64,000 nt of DNA, from the NCBI GenBank assembly GCA_022457155.1, contig JAJGOT010000049.1, positions 197,501-261,500 of the forward strand, in the 5' to 3' direction. A program made the position numbers and the translations under genes. How positions within the stretch are numbered: the stretch's first letter is position 1; each line of letters opens with the position of its first letter. Under the pieces are notes generated by a model, which saw only the letters and a list, made by a program, of their open reading frames with translations, had not been told where the DNA came from and did not search any database. Positions 20,193 to 29,641 of this stretch are shown here, in pieces. The DNA comes from Cladopsammia gracilis. Its lineage: Eukaryota > Cnidaria > Anthozoa > Scleractinia > Dendrophylliidae.

Positions 20193-21020
20193 TATTTCAT
20201 ACACACATTTACTTTTCTAATAGGTTGTTTTCAGCCTGGAAACAACATATTCACGCATTTGTGTTTTGGAACATAATCATTATTAATCCATTTTTTCAAA
20301 CATAAAGAGACATTAATGTTTTAATACAATGTAGTTATGCACAGTCATGTCATTGGTTTCCAGGACAACTAACTAAAGGGGGTTGTGAAATGGCTATTGC
20401 AAAGTTGTAAATGTTTCCCTGTGGTGGGGCACCTTTTGAATCAAAGCCCCCCAAGTCATATTTTTTTTTGGAAGAGAAAATCCAACTCATATCCACATCC
20501 TTAACAAACTGATCCCAACCTCTAGATCAAAGGAATTCTTTTCATTAAATAGACTAAAGGAAAATAGTCAGAAGATATTTTTGGTATTTTAAAACCAATC
20601 CTTGTTGATGAAAAAAATTCATGTGGGTTTCACAAGGGTAAGGACTTCTGAAATTTAGGTCAAAGTCAAAGGCCACTGAGGAGGAGAGAAATCAAGTAAT
20701 GTGAAGATGGCACATATAAGAGCTGGCCAAGAAGCCCTACCTTCCTTTTATTTAACCTTGGAAATAGCAAGTCAAAACCTGATAACATCATTTTCTGTCT
20801 TTTTCACTAATCTTGATTATTTAGGCAGTTATTTTTTAGACATGTCCTCAGATTTATTTTTTTTTTTTTAATATTTAGATAAGCAGTCTTGTATATTTAA
20901 AAAAATAATTATTATTCTCTATGAATCAGAACACCTCATAAAAGGAATCTTGTTTAGATTTGATGAATACTGGCACATTTAAATAAAATTTGCTTTGTTT
21001 TTGTCATAAAGTACCTTTTA

Positions 21021-21232
21021 TTGATAAATTAGGCTATGTTCTCTAGGTGTACATAACAGCCAAATGTACTTTGACAAAATTTATTTAATAACAGTGAGTT
21101 GAAAAGTTTTTTTGTCAGTTTGCAAGAGTATTTTCACTTCGGGTAGTTTCAAGTCTGACGTGACTCTTAAAAAGTCTGAAAGGTTTCCCTATAATTTTGC
21201 CCTCTACATTATAAACAAGTAATTGCATGTTC

Positions 21233-21273
<41 letters not shown>

Positions 21274-21590
21274 TCTATAGAAATTGCTCTAGTCGCTTCA
21301 CAACAAGAGCAATTTCTACAGCTTCTGAAAACATGTGAGATATTAATCCATAATTTTACAAGGGAACATGTGATTACTTGTTTATAATGTAGAGGGCAAA
21401 ATTATAGGGAAACCTTTCAGACTTTTCAAAAGTCACGTCAGACTTGAAACTACCCAAAGTGAAAATACTCTCACAAACTGACAAAAAAAGTTTTCAACTC
21501 ACTGTTGTTAAATAAATTTCTAAATTTTGTCAAAGGACATTTGGCTGTTACATGTATGTACACCTAGAGAACATAGCCTAACTTATCGAA
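21021..21590. repeat. Near-perfect 570-bp palindrome (long hairpin)
   Basis: Left arm from TTAGGCTATGTTCTCTAGGT (21029) is mirrored by ACCTAGAGAACATAGCCTAA at the right (ending 21581). The symmetry continues inward through ATAATTTTGCCCTCTACATT and its complement to a centre near 21300 (GAGCAATTTCT against AGAAATTGCTC). Arms are about 265 bp with scattered mismatches and a loop of about 20 nt. If transcribed it would fold into a long double-stranded RNA. It may be a fold-back transposon; no open frame is present. Confidence 0.9.
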
Positions 21591-22489
21591 CATGCGATTA
21601 CATATACAAATCCACTGCCACTGAGTATAAACATTCTTAGACAAGTGGTCTAATGGCCTTGAGGTGTCTACTGCATAATGCAATAGTTTAGACTAAGCAG
21701 AGGGTTGGGAAATAGAAAATATTGACTTTCTTCAATTGCTTTCATTGCAGGTAGATAGAAACATTGTCAAGATGTGTCAGTGGCAAAACAGCTGGCTGCA
21801 CAGCTAACCTGCAGCTCAAGAAGACTTATCCAAATAGTAAATAATATTGAAAAGAGTTAAAAGGAATAAAAATAGATTTAAGACAAATATTGAACATGTC
21901 TTGTGTGCCCTGGTTGTTGCGGGTTCCCCACTTGTTGGAGCCCCCCCACCCCCCGTTAACGCAACCTTCCTTTCCTGCCCCCTCCATCCTGTCATCCAAA
22001 ATTAATTTTGAAAAAATGGCTGAACATAAAATCAAGCATTTTCTAACTAAAAAGAGTTTTATTCTAATTTGATTGCTACCGGCGAAATCTACGATGTTTG
22101 GCCCATATTTTTATGGGCCCTTGGATTTTTATTACAGACAAGGTTGTGGTGGTATTTATGCAACATGTATGAATATCAAATTAACTTATGTTTTTATTCA
22201 ATTTTTCCTTGGGGCCCTCTTGCTTCTTCTGCCAACCTCTCCTTTGATCTTTTCCTATAATGTAACCTAATGTAAAGATAAAAAAATGACATCACTTACT
22301 CCCCCCCCCCCCCCCTTTTATACATTGACTAATTAAATTTCTACCGAGTTACCAGACAAAAATCAAATCCTTATAACAATCTATATAATTATAACAAACT
22401 ATAGTAAACATCCCTTTCTTTCATGCAATCAATTAATACGTATCATGGTTACGGCAAGGTTGGAATAAGCCATTTTCGTATTTAATTGA

Positions 22490-22638
22490 CAGGGTTAGAC
22501 TTGACCTGATGTAAAATATTCACAAATACCGGCAGAAGGTGCATGAAATTTGAAAATTAAACCATAGACAGAGCTCTAAACAGGTCATCCTCTCACCTGA
22601 ATTTGTGAATTTATCACTTCAGATTGAGGCTAACCCTG
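22490..22638. mobile_element. Small MITE with CAGGGTTAG termini
   Basis: CAGGGTTAG at the left and CTAACCCTG at the right extend inward as imperfect inverted repeats to ATTCACAAAT and its complement, about 38 bp in all. The element is 149 bp, nested in the hAT-like element. No target duplication was identified. Confidence 0.5.
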
Positions 22639-23711
22639 TAAAAATGCGTCTTCAGTGCTTTCGTTCAGCGACCATAGCGAATTTGAAACTGGACTATTCA
22701 CAAATGTGCCCCCAATGTCTTAGTTATTCTTTCTGAGCCTCCCAGAGAAAATAGTTATTATTATTCTGGGCTTCGGTATTTTGTGTATCAGTTTATAAGT
22801 AACTCAATATGGTGTGGTTGTACATGTACAGTCATACTAGATTACAATCCTGCAATGCCACATATCAATGGGGCCCTTTGGAAAGTAATGGGAATGTGAA
22901 TCTATATCTTGCTCACATGCCAACCTTTCTCATTGCAGTCAAGCTCTAGGGGGCCCTTTGCCCTATTCTGGTATAATACATGCACTCTGCACATTAACTT
23001 CAAGAGAAATTTTTTTATAAAGCATAAATATCAAGTGAGATTACTTTATCCTATTTTTTTCAATTTATTTATATATTTTTTCCTTTTTCAACTCAACTCC
23101 TTGCATTTTTACATGTCTCCTTGGCTGTGGTTTATGAGTTCTTTGTTTCTGGGATTTGCATTTGCGCATTGTCTGGGTTTGGCTGCACTTTTGTGGAGCT
23201 TCGGATTCACTGGGTTCTCTTTGTGGCCGTCAGATCATGTATTTATTATTACTATCTTTCCATTCTTCCCCCTTTTTTACTTCCCTGCATTTTATACATG
23301 TATCTCTCCATTTCCTTGGTCTTATTGTCTGTCTGAGCACATCTCCTTCATTCACTGGTACTGTGGTTCAGTTTCCTCACAGTATGCAGTCCACTGGGCT
23401 TTGGTTTTGTGTGTCTCATATACTCTTGGTATGACAGGGGCTATGGTCTTGGGGTCCCAAACATGACGTTTTGGCCCATTTTGATTAAGTCACCACCACA
23501 AATGCAGCCAAGATACAGAAAAAAAAAACAAGGAAATCAAATGCTTGGGTTATCTAACTGAGAGATTTATGTATACAATGTATGTCCAACCTCCACAACT
23601 TCAACATCATGAAATGCCCAACTAATAATTTATGGAATGGATAATTTGATACATAAATATGAAATTTCTTAGATGGCTTTCAAAAATTCATACCAAACTG
23701 ATATGAAGTTG

Positions 23712-24002
23712 CAGGGGCGTAGCCAGCTTTTAGAAGAGTTGTAGGCCTGGCCATCCGTTCCGCAAGGTCCGCTTCTAGGGGGGTCCGGAGGCATACCCCC
23801 CGGAAAATTTTTCGATATTGGTCCTTGAAAATGCTTTATTCTTCACTTTCTGGTGATTTTATGTGTTTCTTGACAGCACCGAAATCCTAATATTTGATAA
23901 AAGAGAACGGATTTGAATTTTTCATTTCCAATTCTTAAAAATGTAACACAAGTGGGCCGAAAAAATTTGTAGGCCCGGGCCTTTGGGCTGGCTACGCCAC
24001 TG
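23712..24002. mobile_element. MITE CAGGGGCGTAGCCAGC, 5-bp target duplication AGTTG
   Basis: Ends CAGGGGCGTAGCCAGC and GCTGGCTACGCCACTG are inverted repeats (one mismatch). AGTTG occurs directly on both sides (23707-23711 and 24003-24007). It is 291 bp and non-coding. The termini are hAT-like, but the duplication is 5 bp rather than 8 bp. Confidence 0.75.
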
Positions 24003-24086
24003 AGTTGATTCCCATGTTCTAAGACTATATGACATTCTATCCAAATAAACTTAGCTTGTAAGGCTATTAATTATATAGATAGTAAC

Positions 24087-24264
24087 CAGGGGCAGATTTA
24101 GGGGGGCCGCGGTCCCCTCGGCCCCCCTTTTGCCTGGGATTATTACATGCATGTATGTCCCCGAACCCCCCTAGATCCTGATGGTCGCTTACACGCCCAT
24201 ATTGTCATTATCAAAATTGCTCCATCCAGCCCCCTCTTTATACATTACCTGGATCTGCCCCCTG
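24087..24264. mobile_element. MITE CAGGGGCAGAT, 5-bp target duplication GTAAC
   Basis: CAGGGGCAGATTTAGG at the left and CCTGGATCTGCCCCCTG at the right are imperfect inverted repeats. GTAAC flanks both ends directly (24082-24086 and 24265-24269). It is 178 bp and non-coding, and like its neighbour at 23.7 kb has a 5-bp duplication. Confidence 0.75.
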
Positions 24265-24454
24265 GTAACTATATATTAGATAAAACATTCAGGCTAAAAA
24301 ATGTTTGTTATGTTTGAAAAATCTAATATAATAAGTTTCTTAAAACACAACTGAGTAAATATCTTGTTATCAGGCTGAAAACAACAGTCTTCGATGAGAA
24401 GGGTATAAAATATGAAACAGAGAACAACAACCTTTAATTTACATACATGTACAG

Positions 24455-25705
24455 CCACATTCAGGAGTTCAGGTCGAGTGGTAATTATGTTCCCGTACAA
24501 CACGAGAAACACTATGACCTTCAATGGTTCCTTCTTGATGTTATTGAGACCGTGGGCTATAGTTTGCGATGATTTCACTCGATCAGAAACGACAAGAGCC
24601 AAAAATCCGAGCGCCACATGTCTTTATAGTGTGGAGTGTTCGCCATGATAAGACAGCAGTTCAAGATACACTGACAGCTTCAGGTCGAGTGGTAATAATG
24701 TTCCCGTACAACACAAGAAAAACTATGACCTCCAATGGTTCCTTCTTGATGTTATTGAGACCGTGGGCTATAGTTTTCGATGATTTCACTGGATCAGAAA
24801 CGACAAGAGCCAAAAGTACGAGCGCCACATGTCTTGGAAGGGTGGATGTGTTCGCCATGATAAGACAGCAGTTCAAGATACACTGACAGCTTCAGGTCGA
24901 GTGGTAATAATGTTCCCGTACAACACAAGAAAAACTATGACCTCCAATGGTTCCTTCTTGATGTTATTGAGACCGTGGGCTATAGTTTTCGATGATTTCA
25001 CTCGATCAAAAACGACAAGAGCCAAAAGTCCGAGCGCCACATGTCTTGGAAGTGTAGAGTGTTCGCCATGATAAGACAACAGTTTAATAAACACGGACAG
25101 CTTCAGGTCGAGTGGTAATAATGTTCCCGCACAGCATGATGAAAACTATGACCTCCAATGGTTCCTTCTTGATGTTATTGAGACCGTGGGCTATAGTTTT
25201 CGATGATTACATTCGATCAGAAACGACAAGAGCCAAAAATCCGAGCGCCACATGTCTTGGAAGGGTGGATGTGTTCGCCATGATAAGACAGCAGTTCAAG
25301 ATACACTGACAGCTTCAGGTCGAGTGGTAATGATGTTCCCGTACAGCACGATAAAAACTATGACCTCCAATGGTTCCTTCTTGATGTTATTGAGACCTTG
25401 GGCTATAGTTTTCGATGATTTCACTCGATCAGAAACGACAAGAGCCAAAAGTCCGAGCGCCACATGTTTTAGAAGTGTAGAGTGTTCGCCATGATAAGAC
25501 AGCAGTTCAAGATACACTGACAGCTTCAGGTCGAGTGGTAATAATGTTCCCGCACAGTACGATGAAACCTATTACCTCCAATGGTTCCTTCTTGCTGTTA
25601 TACAGACCGTGGGCTATAGTTTTCGATGATTTCACTGGATCAAAAACTACAAGAGCCAAAAGTCCGAGCGCCACATGTCTTGGAAGTGTGGAGTGTTCGC
25701 CATTA
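24455..25705 (-). repeat. Right subterminal array, six inverted units of about 211 bp
   Basis: Six copies of the same repeat in the opposite orientation, anchored on GAGCGCCACATGT at roughly 24611, 24822, 25034, 25247, 25459 and 25670. Together with the left array they can form a fold-back of over 1 kb per arm. Confidence 0.92.
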
Positions 25706-26011
25706 CATGCCACTTGGCTTGTTGTAATTTACCGTGAAAACCGAACTAAACATTGCTATTTTGCCAAAATCTTTGCTGAATGGGACGAAGCAGTATGTCT
25801 GCAACTTTGTCTTCCCATGGTATAAAATTCAATGCCACTGTCGGTTAAAAAAAAGAGAAAAGTCGTGCCTGTCCCAAACTTTCTCTTTGAAATTCTCGGA
25901 GACGAGCCGAGCGGGATGGAGCGGCATTTTGTAACCGGATGTGACGTAATATTTTGTTGGAGGAGTCCTATACGAAAAATCGACGAGTGTTCTGCCCCCC
26001 CCTGCTGGTAC

Positions 26012-26430
26012 AAAACGAATCGAAGAAGGTTTACATTTGTTTGTTTACCTGTGCGTCGACACGAGCTGTACACCTAGAACTATGTAGAAGCCTTAACGTT
26101 AAAGATTTCCTGCTTTCCTTCAGACGATTTGCTAGCCGAAGGGGACTACCCGCAACTCTTACATCGGATAACGCGAAAACATTCAAGTCTTCATGCAAGG
26201 AAATACGCAAGCTAACACGATCAGACGAAGTATGGCGTTATATATCTAGTCAACCAAAGAACTTCCTGGAATTTCATCATCGAAAAGGCCCCGTGGTGGG
26301 GAGGATTTGGGGAGAGATTGGTTCGCAGTATCAAGAGACCTCTCAAGAAAGTCCTTGGCCGATCTACCCTAAATTTCGAAGAGCTCCGAACAGTGCTTGT
26401 GGAAATTGAATCAGTAATCAATTCACTATC
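26012..26430 (+). pseudogene. BEL/Pao integrase relic, split by the hAT-like element
   Basis: The sequence encodes an integrase core fragment: KVYICLFTCASTRAVHLEL, then FRRFASRRGLPATLTSDNAK with the second catalytic Asp, and a shifted region matching the conserved GPWWGG segment and its catalytic Glu environment. At least one frameshift near 26290 is present. It resembles the intact BEL/Pao integrase at 33.8-34.3 kb but is clearly a different, older copy. The upstream part of the core lies across the hAT-like insertion at 17.8 kb. Confidence 0.8.
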
Positions 26431-27142
26431 GCTAAGTTGTACAACATTTTATTAACTTGTAAATAAAAAAAGAGCACCTCTATATCGTGTAACTGGGCAA
26501 TTAACCACTCTTTACTTGTCGGAAAGAGAAAAGGGATTAAGTAAAAACATCATAGAATTTACACACTTGATGTACTGGGAAAAGTAATTTGACCTAAGAG
26601 CAGTTTTGATACAAAAACGTCAAAATATCCAGGATATATAGCTGACCTGCATCAGCTAAAATGCAGTTAAATCAATGCTCGATCCACCCATATGATTGGA
26701 ATCATTATTTGACAATTCCAACAAAAAAGTGCAACCCCCTGTTTGTTAACTATAAATTTCACAAATTTTCTTTCCTTTATTTCATCGATTATTTTCATAA
26801 AAAGTAAGAAAATGAAACCTTTTTGCAAGATGATTATTAAGAAACTCGACGCTTGGCACATTGTCATTTTATAATCGCTATGCGATACAACGTTTCTCTA
26901 ACAGAGTGGATCACCAGGAAGATATATGGGTGACCACAATGCCTTCCCTCTCTTTTTCTGTCACGTACTTGTAGTATACACGTTAAGCTCCACGAAAACA
27001 GTCCCTGACAAAGTTTTCAGTGTAACTTAAAAATATATATATTAGGTGGGTGCATGGGAACCCTCTCTTCGACCCGACTTTATTTTCACACATCGCTCAA
27101 GCACTATGGGCGCGTTGCACCGCTAATTCGTTTCAGCGCCCT

Positions 27143-27188
27143 GGGAGCAAGATACCTTTGCAAATGCTCTTCAGTGACAAGCGAAAGG
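27143..27188 (-). pseudogene. Duplicated fragment of the methyltransferase coding sequence
   Basis: GAGCAAGATACCTTTGCAAA and the following 25 bp repeat an internal part of the gene about 270 bp away (27408-27455) with few changes, and are followed by unrelated sequence. On the minus strand it encodes LVTEEHLQRYLAP, close to LVNEEHLQRYLAP in the gene. It could be a leftover of an exon duplication. The same fragment occurs in copy B at 38481-38526. Confidence 0.6.
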
Positions 27189-27318
27189 TAAGATCTAAAA
27201 TGTCAGATAAAATACACTAGGAAATTGATAAGACTAATGCTTCAGATAAACAACTTTTCAGTTTCGATTTAAAAATGTCAATACAATTTGTGTCACGCAG
27301 CACCGAAAACAAAATCCA

Positions 27319-28113
27319 TCATGAGCGTTTAGTCGCCAGCTTGACGGCTATCAGTCGGCAGATGGGTAATTCGTGTTTCACTCGGAATTTCCCATCTTTG
27401 CCAGTGTATGGAGCAAGATACCTTTGCAAATGCTCTTCATTGACAAGCGAAAGATCAAACACACCACGTGTAGTCGACCAGTGCCATTTCAAAAGGCTTT
27501 CGATTGATTCAAACACCCATTCCATGCCGTGAGTCTCAAAGCTTTTAATGATTTCAAATCCGACTGATAAGCAATACTGCTCGATCTTGTCCTTCGATTC
27601 GCATTGATACATCTGGCAAATACGATCTGCGTTCTCCGGATTCAGTAACATATATGCGTCAAGCTCAATCGGAGGCAGATGGGTGAGGTACTGAATTGCT
27701 ATTTTCCCTTCAACTTTAAGACTTGCAAACATGTTCTTGAAGACTTGCTGCTTGTTAGGCATCCAGTGGAGGGCATAATTACTTAAAATAGTGTCGTAGG
27801 ACTCAGCGCCAATCCCTGGGAAGTCTGAAGCGCTTCCTTCGACAAATGACAGGTTCATGACTTCACTATGAGATTGTCGAGCCACATGAATTCGTTCCGT
27901 GTCTGGATCAATTCCGATAACCTTTCCCTCGGGTCCTACCAGCCCAGCTAGGTATGCAGACAGCTCTCCTGTACCGCAGCCTAAGTCCAAGATGGCGTCT
28001 CCGGCTTGAGGACAAACATCTGTTTGTATGAACGTTTCACCGTCATTCTTTTGCACAGAAAACGAGGCTTGTTTGTAACCTTCTGCTGCGTTATTCAAGA
28101 AGGAAGTTGCCAT
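27319..28113 (-). CDS. Class I SAM-dependent methyltransferase, copy A
   Basis: Intact 264-codon frame starting MATSFLNNAAEGYKQASFSV. Motif I (ILDLGCGTGELSAYLAG) and the acidic motif II (KVIGIDPDTERIHVA) form the SAM pocket; YDTILSNYALHWMPNK is the motif IV region. The fold and the ALHW-x-P segment place it with small-molecule methyltransferases of the BioC / juvenile-hormone-acid-methyltransferase-like group; the substrate is unknown. A splice acceptor (TTTTGTTTCAG, minus strand, ending at 28162) lies 48 bp before the ATG, implying a first exon upstream; an in-frame non-ATG extension upstream is therefore probably not coding. It differs from copy B at about five residues, including Glu for Gly in LKVEGKIA. 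Confidence 0.88.
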   Translation of the reverse strand: MATSFLNNAAEGYKQASFSVQKNDGETFIQTDVCPQAGDAILDLGCGTGELSAYLAGLVGPEGKVIGIDPDTERIHVARQSHSEVMNLSFVEGSASDFPGIGAESYDTILSNYALHWMPNKQQVFKNMFASLKVEGKIAIQYLTHLPPIELDAYMLLNPENADRICQMYQCESKDKIEQYCLSVGFEIIKSFETHGMEWVFESIESLLKWHWSTTRGVFDLSLVNEEHLQRYLAPYTGKDGKFRVKHELPICRLIAVKLATKRS

Positions 28114-28429
28114 TGTTTTAAACCGTGGGGCAATTTTGGAGTTCAGATGTGTTTTGATAACCTGAAACAAAATATTTACTAGTTATACAAATGCAATATC
28201 GCATATCTGAGTAAATTTGAAAAAAATATGCGCGCTAACTATCCGTCTTCAATCGCCTGCGACCGACGAAAATTGTGGACTTGCGTAAGAGATTAGCCAC
28301 GTTGTTGGTCAGTGACTGAGCTTTGTGACCGATGGTCCCACTGGCGTAAGAAAGCTAACATACGGGGCAGGGGAGGGGTTAAACTTGATGCTCGGTGCTC
28401 TTAAAAAAGATGAAGTCAATTTTAATGAT

Positions 28430-29222
28430 AAACGGTAAAAATTGATAATCGATATTATTCGATGAAATCGATAAGAATTAGTTGATCATATCGGAAATCG
28501 ATAAAAATCGATAAAAGGGTTCGTTGTTAAAAGGGTTCGATCATTATCGATTTTTCAATTAGTGTTATCGATTTTATCGATAAATAGCGAATTTATCTTG
28601 CATTTTACCGAAACGAAATCAACAAATGATATAAACGAGCTCGCAAAAACACTAATAACAACTTCCTTAACCGTTCATCATTAGAATTCACTTCATCTTT
28701 TTTAAAGTCTTATAAAAAACGATAGTTCAATAATGATTAAAAATCAATGTAGAGAAAACCACAAATTTAGTCGTCAAAAATATATGTCGCACATGTTACA
28801 CCTTTAGACACGCCTTACCAAATTTTTAGCTTGTTTCCAATACGCAAATCTGTAAAACAATTCTATGGTTTACGTTATGTATAAATGCAAGCATGAAACT
28901 ATTACTTGTAAAACTCCCTGATGAAGTCAGCGATAGTCGGACGAAACGCGTAGGAGGTGATCAGATTTACAAGCTTAAGTTTGTAAAAGTGCTGCTCACT
29001 AGTTTAGCTTTTCAAAAGCGTAGACGAACGAACAAATACTAAATTTCAACAATCGATAAATCCGATAAAGTCTATAACGTTGAAATTTCACCAGTGTGTG
29101 AGTATCCATTTTTATCGATTGATCGATAAAATCGATAACATTTCATTTCAATTTATCGACTGATATTGATTTATCGAACGGTTTTCCGATATCGATTTTT
29201 ATCGATATCGATTTTTATCGGA
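28430..29222. repeat. ATCGAT-rich bordered repeat, copy A
   Basis: Both borders are dense in ATCGATAAAATCGAT-type words (28430-28600 and 29045-29222) with about 440 bp of ordinary sequence between, which contains the candidate ribozyme. The arrangement suggests a transposon or a decayed terminal repeat of one. The same structure is present in copy B (about 40910-41710), with small differences at its right border. Confidence 0.55.
28905..28973 (+). ncRNA. Candidate type I hammerhead ribozyme, copy A
   Basis: Core CTGATGA (28918-28924) and GAAA (28943-28946) are in place. Helix I: CTTGTAAA and CTCC pair with GGAG (28953-28956) and TTTACAAG (28966-28973) across an internal loop. Helix II: GTC/GAC plus CGA/TCG with a TAG loop and an AG bulge. 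Helix III is minimal (A-U and C-G closing a 2-nt loop), as reported for hammerheads in Penelope-like retroelements. Predicted cleavage is after A28952 (GUA). An extra A between CTGATGA and helix II departs from the consensus. Activity is unknown. Confidence 0.5.
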
Positions 29223-29277
29223 ATAAAAGGGAGCAAACCCCCATGTATACGGCATCAGGGTATTTTTTTCGAGCCTT

Positions 29278-29602
29278 TGTCGGAAACTGCATAATTAGTG
29301 TATCGATTTTCATTGTTGATTTTACCATGATCTGTCAAAACCTCGAAGTTGTTATTGTAAGGCAGAATAGATAATAATTGCGAAAGATTATACCTTTGTT
29401 ATTGTTCTATTAGGATATATCGGTTTAGCCGATCATCTCTGGTTTTGCAAGGTGTGCCGATATGATAAGAACATGTGCTATTAGCTTTGTGAGAGAGAAC
29501 TTTGTTCTATTGAGAGCGTGAATTCGGACTAGCCTTATTGAATAAAATCTATAACTTGAAAACTGTGACAGTGTGGGTCTACTGTAACTTTGATTCCCCA
29601 CA
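29278..29602 (+). repeat. BEL/Pao 5' LTR
   Basis: 325 bp from TGTCGGAAACTGC to TTCCCCACA. A primer-binding-site-like stretch TGGCACCTCCGACGGGA starts five bases downstream (29607). The polyadenylation-type AATAAA is present near the 3' end (GAATAAAATC). Confidence 0.95.
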
Positions 29603-29641
29603 TTAGTGGCACCTCCGACGGGACTGTAAAACTGCGACAAG

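Larger units (their letters stand above)
17835..26004. mobile_element. Giant non-autonomous hAT-like element, 8,170 bp
   Basis: The ends are perfect inverted repeats CAGGGGGGGGCAGAACACTC. They are directly flanked by the 8-bp duplication CTGGTACA (17827-17834 and 26005-26012), the hAT hallmark. Inside the termini about 290 bp of weaker inverted similarity on each side (both contain ACAAAATATTACGTCACATC) leads into inverted arrays of 211-bp repeats. The central 5.2 kb is non-coding and carries smaller nested elements and a large palindrome. No hAT transposase (DDE core or hAT C-terminal dimerisation region) is visible, so movement would need an enzyme from elsewhere. Confidence 0.85.
26424..29277 (+). 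repeat. Segmental duplication, copy A (left part)
   Basis: From CACTATCG near 26424 the sequence matches 37796 onward almost base for base, including the methyltransferase gene, the ATCGAT-rich region and the candidate ribozyme. It is interrupted at 29277 by the BEL/Pao element and resumes at 35351. Confidence 0.92.

Noticed and set aside
22909..23466. 185-codon plus-strand frame inside the hAT-like element
   Set aside because: T-rich, Phe/Leu-heavy translation with no motif, in AT-rich DNA; likely accidental, not a membrane protein.
28114..28170. N-terminal extension of the methyltransferase before the ATG at 28113
   Set aside because: It uses a non-ATG start and crosses a clear splice acceptor; treated as 5' untranslated exon sequence.
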